NCBI GenBank assembly: GCA_002966495.1
Contig: CP016490.1
Location: forward strand, 3,410,001-3,474,000
Length of the DNA: 64,000 nt
Direction of reading: 5' to 3'
DNA from: Halomonas sp. GFAJ-1
GTDB lineage: Bacteria; Pseudomonadota; Gammaproteobacteria; Pseudomonadales; Halomonadaceae
Below, in pieces: positions 1 to 8,412 of the stretch. Under the pieces are notes generated by a model. It searched no databases, had not been told where the DNA came from, and worked only from the letters and a program-made list of their open reading frames with translations. A program made the position numbers and the translations under genes. Position 1 is the first letter of the stretch; every line of letters begins with the position of its first letter.

Positions 1-2
1 CC

Positions 3-176
3 GAGACACTTGACGCTGACGAGTTTGATAACTTGGATGCTGTTAACGATGATCATTACGGTAAAAGCAAACCCAGCAAAGCAGATACCCTACGCGCTCG
101 ACGACAAGTTGAAGCTTGGCTGGAAGAGCGGCGACTGCAACGTGCTATAAAAGACGACTGGGAGGAAGAAGAGTAG
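3..176 (+). CDS. PA3496-family small protein, C-terminal part
   Basis: An open frame enters from the left edge and ends at the TAG at 174-176, giving 57 residues without a visible start. The tail is rich in Arg, Glu and Trp (RRQVEAWLEERRLQR, then an acidic end). This resembles the small PA3496-type proteins of pseudomonads and relatives, annotated as putative envelope integrity proteins with no proven biochemical role. There is no membrane segment in the visible part; it looks like a charged helix. The assignment rests on a short motif, so the family call is moderate, though a real gene end here is likely because the frame stays open and highly charged up to the stop. Confidence 0.55.
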   Translation, partial: ETLDADEFDNLDAVNDDHYGKSKPSKADTLRARRQVEAWLEERRLQRAIKDDWEEEE

Positions 177-305
177 CTGATCGCCAATATAGCCGGCCGT
201 GCACATAGCGCTATCAAGCCCGGGCATCAATGATTACGCTTCTTTATTTCAAAACCCTCTAGGTATTTATTGTTCAGCCGTTACCTTCTTGATGCTCCGC
301 TTTGT

Positions 306-337
306 CCAGAATAGCCGCAGCTTTATCGCTATTCTGG
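306..337. repeat. 10-bp perfect inverted repeat upstream of ettA
   Basis: CCAGAATAGC (306-315) pairs perfectly with GCTATTCTGG (328-337) across a 12-base loop. It lies between the small gene ending at 176 and ettA at 423. No clear T-run follows on either strand, so it is not a standard terminator. It may be a weak terminator, an mRNA 5' structure for ettA, or a binding site; the sequence does not decide. Confidence 0.4.
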
Positions 338-422
338 CCTTTGTGCGCCCTGAGCACTATCATCTAAGCCTAACGCCAGCACTCAGTGGCGTCTCTTTTT
401 TCCATCAACCTAACGGATCTCC

Positions 423-2084
423 ATGGCGCAATACGTATTCACCATGAACCGGGTTGGCAAAGTTGTGCCACCCAAAAAGCAAATTCTCAAGGATATATCG
501 CTATCGTTCTTCCCTGGCGCCAAAATTGGTGTGCTCGGCTTGAACGGTGCTGGTAAGTCCACACTGCTGCGGATCATGGCCGGTGTCGATAAAGAGTTTG
601 AAGGTGAAGCTCGTCCGATGCCTGGCATTAATGTGGGCTACCTCCCCCAGGAGCCGCAGCTCGATGACGAAAAGAGTGTGCGCGACACTGTTGAAGAAGC
701 ATTAGGCGCTATTAAAGAAGCCCAAGAGAAGCTGGATGCCGTTTATTCTGCCTATGCCGAACCTGATGCTGACTTTGATGCCCTAGCCAGTGAACAAGCG
801 CGCCTTGAGAACATTATCGAAGCCGCTGACGCACACAACCTTGAGCGAAAGCTTGAAGTTGCAGCCGAAGCCCTGCGCCTGCCGCCCTGGGATGCCAAAG
901 TAGGCAACCTATCCGGTGGTGAGCGCCGTCGCGTGGCGCTTTGCCGCCTGCTGCTCTCCAGCCCAGATATGCTCTTGCTGGATGAGCCTACTAACCACTT
1001 GGACGCAGAATCAGTTGCCTGGCTGGAGCGTTTCCTCCACGACTACAACGGCACCGTAGTGGCTATCACCCACGACCGCTACTTCCTTGATAATGTAGCT
1101 GGCTGGATTTTAGAGCTGGATCGTGGTCAAGGCATCCCGTTTGAAGGCAACTACTCTCAGTGGCTTGAGCAGAAGGATCAGCGCCTCTCTCAAGAAGCGA
1201 AGCAAGAAGCCACCCGCCAAAAAGCGATTAAGCAAGAACTTGAGTGGGTACGCAGTAACGCTAAAGGACGCCAAGCTAAAAGCAAAGCTCGCCTTAACCG
1301 TTTTGAAGAAATGCAGTCAGGCGACTTTCAAAAGCGTAACGAAACCAATGAAATCTATATTCCACCTGGCCCACGCCTAGGGGATAAGGTCATTGACTTT
1401 CACAACGTGGCTAAGCGCTTTGATGACAAACTGCTCTACCAAGACCTGTCGTTTAGTATTCCTCAGGGCGCTATCGTGGGCATTGTGGGCGGTAACGGTG
1501 CAGGTAAATCGACACTGTTTAAGCTAATCACAGGCAAAGAGCAGCCTGATGCAGGCGAGGTGGTGATTGGCGAAACGGTCAATATCGCTTATGTCGAACA
1601 GCTTCGCGATGCACTGGATGATAAGCAAACCGTCTGGGAAGCCGTCTCCGATGGCCAAGATGTTCTCAATATTAACGGGTATGAAGTTTCATCACGCGCT
1701 TACGTTGGCCGTTTCAACTTTAAGGGTAACGACCAGCAAAAGCGGCTAGACGAACTCTCCGGGGGTGAGCGTGGCCGACTCCAGCTTGCACAGACGCTGA
1801 AACAGGGCGCAAACGTGCTGTTGCTGGATGAACCCTCTAATGACCTGGACATTGAGACTCTACGGGCACTTGAGGAAGCGTTATTGGCTTTCCCTGGCTG
1901 CGCCATGGTGATCTCGCATGATCGCTGGTTCTTAGACCGTATCGCGACGCATATTCTGGCATTTGAAGGAGACTCTGAAGTAGTGTTCTTTGATGGCAAC
2001 TACACAGATTATGAAGCTGATCATAAAAAGCGGGTCGGCAACGATACACCTAAGCGAATGAAATATAAGCGCATTGATGCCTAA
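423..2084 (+). CDS. ettA: Energy-dependent translational throttle protein EttA
   Basis: ABC-F family ATPase of 553 residues, the normal EttA length. It has two nucleotide-binding domains without membrane segments. Domain 1 shows Walker A GLNGAGKSTLL near residue 40, signature LSGGERRRVALC and Walker B LLLDEPTNHLD. Domain 2 repeats this with GGNGAGKSTLF, LSGGERGRLQLA and LLLDEPSNDLD. A basic, coiled linker of about residues 230-310 is the interdomain arm that touches the ribosome in this family. EttA binds the ribosomal E site and gates entry into elongation according to the ADP/ATP ratio. The start MAQYVFTMNRVGKVV matches the family start. It is transcribed alone and followed by a strong terminator. 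Confidence 0.95.
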   Translation: MAQYVFTMNRVGKVVPPKKQILKDISLSFFPGAKIGVLGLNGAGKSTLLRIMAGVDKEFEGEARPMPGINVGYLPQEPQLDDEKSVRDTVEEALGAIKEAQEKLDAVYSAYAEPDADFDALASEQARLENIIEAADAHNLERKLEVAAEALRLPPWDAKVGNLSGGERRRVALCRLLLSSPDMLLLDEPTNHLDAESVAWLERFLHDYNGTVVAITHDRYFLDNVAGWILELDRGQGIPFEGNYSQWLEQKDQRLSQEAKQEATRQKAIKQELEWVRSNAKGRQAKSKARLNRFEEMQSGDFQKRNETNEIYIPPGPRLGDKVIDFHNVAKRFDDKLLYQDLSFSIPQGAIVGIVGGNGAGKSTLFKLITGKEQPDAGEVVIGETVNIAYVEQLRDALDDKQTVWEAVSDGQDVLNINGYEVSSRAYVGRFNFKGNDQQKRLDELSGGERGRLQLAQTLKQGANVLLLDEPSNDLDIETLRALEEALLAFPGCAMVISHDRWFLDRIATHILAFEGDSEVVFFDGNYTDYEADHKKRVGNDTPKRMKYKRIDA

Positions 2085-2149
2085 AGTTGATGCCTAAAGA
2101 GCTATTACCGGCCCACACCTAGCTTGTATAAGCAAAGCATCTAAGTAGC

Positions 2150-2188
2150 AAAAAGCCCCTGGCTATTATATATAGACAGGGGCTTTTT
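2150..2188. terminator. Bidirectional rho-independent terminator
   Basis: AAAAAGCCCCTG (2150-2161) pairs with CAGGGGCTTTTT (2177-2188). The A-run on the left and T-run on the right let it end transcription from both sides: ettA on the plus strand and the DUF1328 gene on the minus strand. Confidence 0.9.
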
Positions 2189-2210
2189 GTTGTTCTCACA
2201 TTACGTCACT

Positions 2211-2369
2211 TCAACGACGCCGACCGGTAAAAATCGATACCAAAAACAGAATCAAAAAGATTGCAAATAAAACCTGAGCAATAGTTGAAGCTACCCCAGC
2301 GATACCTGAGAAACCTAATACACCCGCAATAATGGCGATAATCAAAAACAGCATTGCATTGCCTAGCAT
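2211..2369 (-). CDS. DUF1328 (YtjA-like) small membrane protein
   Basis: A 52-residue protein with two hydrophobic helices separated by a Gly-rich turn (GVLGFSGIAGVAS) and ending IFTGRRR. That is the YtjA/DUF1328 pattern. The function of the family is unknown; it is a small inner-membrane protein often linked to envelope stress. The start at 2369 was chosen because AAGGAG sits eight bases upstream of that ATG and because the family begins directly with the first hydrophobic helix. A longer frame to 2426 would add 19 polar residues absent from relatives. Monocistronic and convergent with ettA. Confidence 0.85.
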   Translation of the reverse strand: MLGNAMLFLIIAIIAGVLGFSGIAGVASTIAQVLFAIFLILFLVSIFTGRRR

Positions 2370-2553
2370 CGTCTTACTCCTTTTCCATGGTGACGTTTCT
2401 GCTATAGCCGATAATAATCCTGTCATCAGAGAATACGCTCGAAAGCATATCTATCTCAGCGCTTATAGGGCACTTTTCTCCGCCTATCGACTACTTACCC
2501 TCATAAGGTTTGGCTATAAAACGCTATCCGTCAAGGACAAATATCCGCCAACC

Positions 2554-3198
2554 CTACGCATAATAGGCAATTTTCATAACGCCACTGGCCAGCAGACCCA
2601 CTCCCCACTTGATCGGCGTGGGAAACCGGGTGCCACTAGCCTCAATAGCAAGCCGAGCATGATGGCCGTTATCCGCCGCCATTTGACGAAAAAGGGGACG
2701 AGAATTAAGGTCTTCAACAGGCAACTGGGTGGACTGCTCACTGAGTTGCTGGCTCATTAATTCTTTTGTGACCGCCGTCATACCCAAACCAAAACGGTCG
2801 CCGATAGCGCCCGCTGTTAATCCCAGCCCAAGAGAGAAACCATACCAAACAGGTGTAAAGTAACTTGTGCGGCTCTTAAGCTGGGCAAGCCGCTGATGGC
2901 ACCAGGCAAGATGGTCCAGCGTTTCCCCGCACAGTGACTCAATTTGCCGACGTGAAGCCGGCAGTTTAATAAGCGCCATTTGCCCTTGATAAAACCCCTG
3001 AACACCTACTGTCGCAATATGGGCCGCCCGTACCAGCCCGGCAACATGTTGACGCTCAAACTCATCCAGCGCCACTTCAGCAACGGCAGCGGCTGGGTTG
3101 ATTCGGCTTGCCACAACGGCATTAGGCACCAGGGTACGTAAAGCACTATCCATGTGAACAATTAGACGATCTGAACGGCTCAGCTGACGCTCCATCAT
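2554..3198 (-). CDS. COQ7-family protein lacking carboxylate iron ligands
   Basis: A 214-residue protein clearly in the COQ7 (demethoxyubiquinone hydroxylase) family: DRLIVHMDSALRTLVP near the N-terminus, HVAGLVRAAH, QGFYQGQ, LDHLAWC and a C-terminal RFPTPIKWG. COQ7 enzymes are membrane-associated diiron monooxygenases of ubiquinone synthesis. Compared from memory with the Pseudomonas enzyme, the four Glu ligands here are T63, T93, K145 (or the adjacent E146) and N177, while the histidines H96 and H180 remain. The protein may therefore not bind a normal diiron centre. GGAG upstream fixes the start at 3198 rather than 3261. It lies 47 bases after the HIT gene, the same neighbour as coq7 in Pseudomonas, so it occupies the orthologous locus. 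Sure of the family, unsure of activity. Confidence 0.85.
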   Translation of the reverse strand: MMERQLSRSDRLIVHMDSALRTLVPNAVVASRINPAAAVAEVALDEFERQHVAGLVRAAHIATVGVQGFYQGQMALIKLPASRRQIESLCGETLDHLAWCHQRLAQLKSRTSYFTPVWYGFSLGLGLTAGAIGDRFGLGMTAVTKELMSQQLSEQSTQLPVEDLNSRPLFRQMAADNGHHARLAIEASGTRFPTPIKWGVGLLASGVMKIAYYA

Positions 3199-3245
3199 AA
3201 CGCTTACTCCGTTAAGCAGTGTTGTGGGCGACGTTACCTGCCCTA

Positions 3246-3587
3246 CTAACCTGCAGGCCACGTAAATTGGCGCCCACCCATTAGATGCATATGAATGTGA
3301 TAAACCGTTTGGCCCCCCATTTCATTACAGTTCATGACTACACGATAGCCATCATCGGCAAATCCTTGCTGCTTAGCTAACTGAGCAGCGGTGTACTGTA
3401 ATCGACCAATAATCGCCAAGTCACCTGACTCAATATCGTTTAGCGTTGCAATGTGCTTTTTAGGGATAATGAGATGATGGGTAGGCGCTTGAGGGCTTAT
3501 GTCATTGAAGGCGAGGACATGTTCATCCTCAAATACGATATCGGCGGGAATTTCACGGTTAATAATTTTGCAAAACAGGCATTCCAT
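3246..3587 (-). CDS. HIT family protein (HinT-like)
   Basis: A 113-residue histidine-triad protein. It has the N-terminal CLFCKI motif, IIPKKH in the middle and the catalytic HIHMH triad near the C-terminus. HinT-type proteins hydrolyse purine nucleoside phosphoramidates and are cytosolic dimers. AAGGAGG stands seven bases before the ATG at 3587, so the start MECLFCK is preferred over one five codons upstream. It is probably co-transcribed with the downstream COQ7-like gene. The exact substrate cannot be told. Confidence 0.9.
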   Translation of the reverse strand: MECLFCKIINREIPADIVFEDEHVLAFNDISPQAPTHHLIIPKKHIATLNDIESGDLAIIGRLQYTAAQLAKQQGFADDGYRVVMNCNEMGGQTVYHIHMHLMGGRQFTWPAG

Positions 3588-3657
3588 AGCGGCCTCCTTC
3601 ATTATTGTAATAAAGCGAATTTCAATACAACAACACGTTCAAACGTAAACCAATAGG

Positions 3658-4530
3658 CTAGCGAAAACGGCGTTGAGCGAGCAAATGACGCACCAAAGGC
3701 GCTAGTATCAACTCCATCGCCAGCGACATACGTGCCCCAGGCACTACCAAGGTATGTGGGCGGGTCATAAAGGCGTCTTTAATCATCGCTAATAACCAAG
3801 GGAAGTCTACCGTTGATGGGTCCCTAAACCGTATGACCACGAACGACTCTGCATCCGTTGGAATATCCTGCACCTCAAAGGGGTTTGAGGTATCTACCGT
3901 AGGCACCCGCTGAAAATTAATGTGTGTACGGGAGAACTGCGGCTGGATATAACGCACATAGTCATCCATACGCCCTAGAATAGTATCGATGACCGCTTCT
4001 TGAGAGTAACCACGGAGCTTCGTATCACGGTCAATTTTCTGGATCCATTCCAGGTTCATGGTTGGCGCGACACCCACTAACAAATCAACATGGCGCGCAA
4101 TATCATACTCCTGGGTCACCAACCCGCCATGCAACCCTTCATAAAAAAGCAGATCCGTGCCACAAGGTAGAGACTGCCACTCGGTAAAGGTGCCCACCCG
4201 ATACCCTGCTTCGATTTTTTGCTTATCTTCGGCATGAATATAGTGGCGGAAAGTGCCGGTTCCGTGTTCGCCGTACTCAACAAAAAGCCCTTCTAGCCGA
4301 TCAAGAAGATTAGCCTCCACTGCAAAGTGAGATAGCTCATCTTTGCGCTCTGGCTCTTCACGGAACATACGCTGCAAATCATCACGGGTATAACGATGAA
4401 ACGCATCGCCATCTACCATAGCAGCATGCACATCTTCACGTAGGAACATGCGCTCAAAGCTACGCCTAACCGTGGTGGTTCCCGCGCCTGATGAGCCAGT
4501 TATCCCAATGATGGGGTACTCCCGGGACAT
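3658..4530 (-). CDS. Phosphoribulokinase (PrkB-like)
   Basis: A 290-residue P-loop kinase of the proteobacterial phosphoribulokinase family. Walker A GSSGAGTTT is at residues 12-20, the VDGDAFHRY motif follows, and a lid region carries several Arg and Glu residues. True PRK makes ribulose-1,5-bisphosphate from ribulose-5-phosphate and ATP. Heterotrophs such as E. coli carry a homologue (PrkB) without RuBisCO and of unsettled role; no Calvin cycle gene is visible here. The ATG overlaps the stop of the thioesterase gene by one base (TAATG), so the two are translationally coupled. The substrate is an inference only. Confidence 0.88.
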   Translation of the reverse strand: MSREYPIIGITGSSGAGTTTVRRSFERMFLREDVHAAMVDGDAFHRYTRDDLQRMFREEPERKDELSHFAVEANLLDRLEGLFVEYGEHGTGTFRHYIHAEDKQKIEAGYRVGTFTEWQSLPCGTDLLFYEGLHGGLVTQEYDIARHVDLLVGVAPTMNLEWIQKIDRDTKLRGYSQEAVIDTILGRMDDYVRYIQPQFSRTHINFQRVPTVDTSNPFEVQDIPTDAESFVVIRFRDPSTVDFPWLLAMIKDAFMTRPHTLVVPGARMSLAMELILAPLVRHLLAQRRFR

Positions 4531-4970
4531 TAGGTTCCCCTCGCCTGGGCTAAGGCCTGTTTAACGCTCTCAGGAACATCCACAGGCCGCCCAGTCGAAA
4601 GGTCCAGCAGCAGCTGATTCACCCTCGCGGTCGCTACTACTTTATCCTTTTCAGCGTTGCGAATACGCTGGTAAACCGTGAGTGCTTTGCCGGTCGGCTC
4701 GGGTACCGCCGTATCAATAACCAGTGCATCAGGCCAGCGTGCTTCATATTGATACTGAACCGCCAAATCCACCACCACGCTGGGATACCCCTGCATGTCC
4801 CACTCCGGCAAGCCAAGTGCCGCGAAGGCGTGCACCCGCGCTTCGTGGAGCAGCGACACCAGGGCATCATGCCCCAAGTGTCGCCCGTAATTCATATCGG
4901 TTACTCGTACCGTTAAGGGGTGACGATGAATAACCGCTGCCGCAGGAAACTCCAGCGTAACTCGCTCCAT
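4530..4970 (-). CDS. Acyl-CoA thioesterase, hotdog fold
   Basis: A 146-residue single-domain 4HBT-type protein. RVTDMNYGRHLGHDALVSLLHEAR is the substrate-loop and helix region typical of YbgC/FadM-like thioesterases, with His, Asp and Glu/Arg candidates for catalysis. These enzymes hydrolyse acyl-CoA thioesters in the cytosol. The start at 4970 has AAGGAG six bases upstream; an in-frame extension to 5081 overlaps purD coding sequence and is not family-like. It sits between purD and the phosphoribulokinase gene in one minus-strand operon. The acyl substrate is unknown. Confidence 0.85.
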   Translation of the reverse strand: MERVTLEFPAAAVIHRHPLTVRVTDMNYGRHLGHDALVSLLHEARVHAFAALGLPEWDMQGYPSVVVDLAVQYQYEARWPDALVIDTAVPEPTGKALTVYQRIRNAEKDKVVATARVNQLLLDLSTGRPVDVPESVKQALAQARGT

Positions 4971-5025
4971 ACATGACTCCTTATCGGTGAAAACAGGCGG
5001 TAAAACGTACTCTTTTGATTCGTGT

Positions 5026-6312
5026 TCACTCTTCCCGAGCAATGGCACGAAACGCAATATCCCGGCGATACTCTGCGCCATCCCAGTGAATCTTGCTGAC
5101 GCCTTGGTAGGCCAGTTGCTGCGCAGCAGATACGCTCTCTCCTAACGCGGTAACACACAGCACTCGGCCGCCAGCGGTGGCGATACTGCCTTGATCGGTT
5201 TGCACGGTTCCTGCATGAAAAACTTTACAGTGTGTTTTCTCTGCCGCTTCCAACCCCTGGATAACATCGCCTTTACGATAGCTACCCGGGTAACCGCCTG
5301 CCGCTATCACAACGCCTACAGCAGCCCGGCTATCCCATTCGCACTGCTGTCCGGCAAGCTCGCCTTTTGCTCCAGCCAAGCAAAGTGCAGCAAGGTCTGA
5401 CTGCAAACGCAGCATAATTGGCTGTGTTTCAGGATCACCAAAGCGACAGTTGTACTCAATGACTTTAGGATTTCCTTCGGCGTCAATCATAAGCCCAGCA
5501 TAAAGAAAGCCCGTATACGCATTGCCCTCTTTCGCCATGCCCCGCACGGTTGGCAGAATGACCTGCTCCATGATGCGTTCGTCTACTTCTGGAGTAACTA
5601 CCGGGGCTGGTGAATATGCACCCATGCCTCCCGTATTTGGGCCAGTGTCGCCATCGTAGGCACGCTTGTGGTCTTGGCTAGTGGCCATTGGCACCACATT
5701 CTCACCATCCACCATGACGATAAAGCTCGCTTCTTCTCCCTCAAGAAACTCTTCAATAACCACGCGAGCACCCGCGTCCCCGAAAGCATTAGCGTCAAGC
5801 ATATCGCGAACCGCTGATTCCGCCTCCGCTTCACTCATCGCCACAATGACGCCTTTACCAGCGGCTAACCCGTCCGCTTTAATCACAATCGGCGCGCCTA
5901 CTTCCGCTAAGTAAGCGAGCGCTGGCTCTACGGTGGTGAATGTTTGATAGTCAGCGGTAGGAATTTTATGGCGGGCCAAAAAATCTTTCGTGAACGACTT
6001 GGAGCCTTCCAGCTGAGCGGCCTGTTGAGTAGGACCAAAAATCGTTAGCCCTGCTGCCTGAAAACGGTCAACAACACCGTCAACCAAGGGGGCTTCAGGC
6101 CCTACTACAGTTAAACCAATTTGCTCGCGCTGAGCAAACGCGACTAATTCAGCCAAATCGGTCGCGGCAATATCAACATTGGTGAGGCCAGGCTCCGTTG
6201 CCGTGCCCGCATTACCTGGGGCGACAAACACCTGTTCGACATCACTAGATTGAGCCAATTTCCATGCCAACGCATGTTCACGGCCACCGCCACCTATCAT
6301 CAAAACTTTCAT
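5026..6312 (-). CDS. purD: Phosphoribosylamine--glycine ligase (GARS)
   Basis: A 428-residue ATP-grasp enzyme for the second step of purine synthesis, joining phosphoribosylamine and glycine with ATP. The start MKVLMIGGGGREHALAWKL is the invariant family N-terminus. The ATP-grasp centre shows KADGLAAGKGV, and the conserved DHKRAYDGDTGPNTGGMGAYSPAP follows. The C-terminal domain has VVIAAGGYPGSY. Full length. AAGGAC precedes the ATG. It leads a likely operon with the thioesterase and phosphoribulokinase genes; purH, its common partner, is not adjacent. Confidence 0.97.
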   Translation of the reverse strand: MKVLMIGGGGREHALAWKLAQSSDVEQVFVAPGNAGTATEPGLTNVDIAATDLAELVAFAQREQIGLTVVGPEAPLVDGVVDRFQAAGLTIFGPTQQAAQLEGSKSFTKDFLARHKIPTADYQTFTTVEPALAYLAEVGAPIVIKADGLAAGKGVIVAMSEAEAESAVRDMLDANAFGDAGARVVIEEFLEGEEASFIVMVDGENVVPMATSQDHKRAYDGDTGPNTGGMGAYSPAPVVTPEVDERIMEQVILPTVRGMAKEGNAYTGFLYAGLMIDAEGNPKVIEYNCRFGDPETQPIMLRLQSDLAALCLAGAKGELAGQQCEWDSRAAVGVVIAAGGYPGSYRKGDVIQGLEAAEKTHCKVFHAGTVQTDQGSIATAGGRVLCVTALGESVSAAQQLAYQGVSKIHWDGAEYRRDIAFRAIAREE

Positions 6313-6443
6313 GGTCGTCCTTCTTAAACGAGAGAGCGTTTATGGGGCGCATTATGCCACAACGCAGCCCCAAGTGGTCTTATGTGTAAGTAGAGGCTCT
6401 GACAGCGACAACGTGGATAAGTAGCGGCTTATGAACAGTGGCG

Positions 6444-6920
6444 TTACGGCTTTTTATCCTCTTTAGGTTCCGGCTTCTCTTCGTCTTCCGGTGGCGTTGG
6501 CTGGTTGATCGCTTTTTGCCAAAAACGCATGTTCTCTTCCGCCAGTTCGCGCATAAACTCTATGGGCGAATGGCGCATGGCCTGCTTCCACTGGGTTTGC
6601 ATACGTTTTTGCTGTTCCAGCATCAGCTGAGTGCCCTGCTCAAGATAGCGAGCCAAAGGTAGCGGAGAAGACATATCGTAAACACGAATCAACTGGGCCA
6701 ACAGGTCATTAGAAAACACCTCTGCCTCGCTATCCGCTTGCTCCTGTTCGATAATAATCGACAGTAAAATCGTGCGCGTTAAGTCTTCACCGCTTTTAGC
6801 ATCCTCGACGCGAAAAGGCTCTTCTTCAATAATCAAACACCGCAGATCTTCAAGCGTTACGTAACGACTCTGTTGAGTATCGTATAACCTGCGGTTGGCA
6901 TATTTGCGAATTACGCGCAC
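6444..6920 (-). CDS. phaR: PHA synthesis regulator PhaR
   Basis: A 158-residue protein with the PhaR N-terminal DNA-binding domain (RVIRKYANRRLYDT at the start) followed by the PHB accumulation domain and a Glu/Pro/Lys-rich tail. PhaR represses phasin and its own genes and is released by nascent polyhydroxyalkanoate granules. A GTG start at 6920 is chosen. It gives the family N-terminus exactly and has AAGGAG seven bases upstream, while the longer ATG frame adds 25 Arg/Gln-rich residues. No PHA synthase or phasin gene lies nearby. Divergent from rsmE. Confidence 0.9.
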   Translation of the reverse strand: MRVIRKYANRRLYDTQQSRYVTLEDLRCLIIEEEPFRVEDAKSGEDLTRTILLSIIIEQEQADSEAEVFSNDLLAQLIRVYDMSSPLPLARYLEQGTQLMLEQQKRMQTQWKQAMRHSPIEFMRELAEENMRFWQKAINQPTPPEDEEKPEPKEDKKP

Positions 6921-7054
6921 TGCGCATCTCCTTAAACGTGATAGAGGCTTTTGTCGCCGTTGCTGGTATTGTGCCTGCAACACACGCTCATGCAAGCCAG
7001 CTTAACCGATTAGCCGCGTTAAGCGAGCCTCTCTTATGACAATAGACGACCACC

Positions 7055-7768
7055 ATGAACCTGATTCTGCTTGATCCCAACGACATAGGCGCTGACCACC
7101 ATGTTCGCATTACCGATGCCCGCCGTCTCAAACATTTAATAGAGGTTAATCGCGCCACCGAAGGCGAAAGCTTCAACGTGGGCATTCAAGGCGGCAACAT
7201 GGGCAAAGCCGAACTTATTGAGCTAAGCCATGAGCAAGCTATTTTCTCACTAGGCCAGTTAGAAGAATTACCGCCACCTCCCCTGCCCGTTCATTTGGTA
7301 CTGGCCCTGCCTCGCCCTCGCATGCTGGCTCGCACCCTGGAGCACGTCACTGCCCTAGGGGTAAAACAGATCACTCTGCTGCACACCAAGCGGGTAGAGA
7401 AAAGTTACTGGCAGTCGCCAGAGCTTCGCCCGGATAAAATACATCAGCACCTGTTACTCGGCCTTGAACAAGCCAGAGATACTCAGCTGCCCACCATCAC
7501 TCTACGTAAAGGCTTTAGGCCGTTTATTGAGGTGCAGTTGCCGGCATTGCTGAATGAACGGCGTGGCTTAGTCGCCCACCCCGGCATGCCAAACCCATGC
7601 CCTAGAGGCATTAGCGATGAAACGCTGCTGCTTGTTGGCCCAGAAGGGGGATTCATAGAGTGGGAAGTAGAGCAGTTGCTTGCCGCAGGCTGCCAAGGCA
7701 TGCACCTAGGCCCTCGCATTCTGCGGGTCGAAACGGCAGTTACAGCGCTGTTATCACGGCTGTTTTAA
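7055..7768 (+). CDS. rsmE: 16S rRNA (uracil-1498-N3)-methyltransferase RsmE
   Basis: A 237-residue SPOUT-class methyltransferase. An N-terminal PUA-like part is followed by the knotted SAM site with LLVGPEGGF and the C-terminal LGPRILRVETA motif, both diagnostic for RsmE. It methylates N3 of U1498 in 16S rRNA. Length is normal. No good Shine-Dalgarno is visible before the ATG at 7055, but this start gives the family N-terminus. Divergent from phaR and convergent with the retropepsin-like gene. Confidence 0.93.
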   Translation: MNLILLDPNDIGADHHVRITDARRLKHLIEVNRATEGESFNVGIQGGNMGKAELIELSHEQAIFSLGQLEELPPPPLPVHLVLALPRPRMLARTLEHVTALGVKQITLLHTKRVEKSYWQSPELRPDKIHQHLLLGLEQARDTQLPTITLRKGFRPFIEVQLPALLNERRGLVAHPGMPNPCPRGISDETLLLVGPEGGFIEWEVEQLLAAGCQGMHLGPRILRVETAVTALLSRLF

Positions 7769-7812
7769 GAGGCTATGAGACAGACGACCCTGCGCCTGTG
7801 ATTACACACTCA

Positions 7813-8385
7813 TTAGGTCTGCTCATCGTCGGGGTCGTAAGGCACGTGCTCTGCATTATCCCCACACTTAGGGTTTTGCAAAAACGTGCTACGTACATCA
7901 AGCAAGCCTAAGTGACTGATCGTGCGGCGGCCTAAGAGCAGTGGGTAGATCATCTCTTCGCGATCACGCAGGCTAAACTGCTCTTCGTAAAGTGTATCGC
8001 CCATACAGACATCCATCAGTACTACTGGACGTTCATCGCGTCCCCCGGCGCCTCGCACCGTAAGCTCGCGATATAGTGGACGCTCAATTTGATCGCTAAA
8101 CGTTTCACCACTCTCTTGATCTTCGAGCTTTAGGCGAAAACGTACCCACTCTTCGCCCGCTTTTTCAAAAAGCTCGATATCACGTGCATCCATCGATGAC
8201 GTAAGGGCGCCGCTATCCAACTTCGCCTTAACCGCAATACCCCAAGGCTCGATAGTGGCATTTTCAACCCAACCAAAGACATCAGGCTTCTCAGCGTTAG
8301 CGTTGGTACCTATCATTAAGGTACCGACCATTACCGTAGTTGCTAATGCGCCTGCCCATGTCGCGCCTAAAAACGTTTTACCCAT
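7813..8385 (-). CDS. Periplasmic retropepsin-like protein (putative Zn protease family, PF05618)
   Basis: A 190-residue protein with a hydrophobic N-terminal segment ending in NANAEK, probably a cleaved signal peptide, so a periplasmic location is likely. The core carries KLDSGALTSS, the DSGA active-site motif of the retropepsin-like family that databases call RimK-type or ATP-dependent zinc protease. It also has the family motif LLGRRTI near the C-terminus. The database name is misleading: the fold and DSGA point to an aspartic-type site, and no Zn motif such as HExxH is seen. The substrate is unknown. It lies 27 bases downstream of the lytic transglycosylase gene, on the same strand, which fits an envelope role. 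Confidence 0.8.
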   Translation of the reverse strand: MGKTFLGATWAGALATTVMVGTLMIGTNANAEKPDVFGWVENATIEPWGIAVKAKLDSGALTSSMDARDIELFEKAGEEWVRFRLKLEDQESGETFSDQIERPLYRELTVRGAGGRDERPVVLMDVCMGDTLYEEQFSLRDREEMIYPLLLGRRTISHLGLLDVRSTFLQNPKCGDNAEHVPYDPDDEQT

Positions 8386-8412
8386 TGCATCTCGTCCCTG
8401 TTGAGAAATTAA

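Noticed and set aside
2332..2760. 142-codon plus-strand frame over the DUF1328 and COQ7-like genes
   Set aside because: It lies antisense to two better supported genes, has no ribosome-binding site or family motif, and its composition is irregular.
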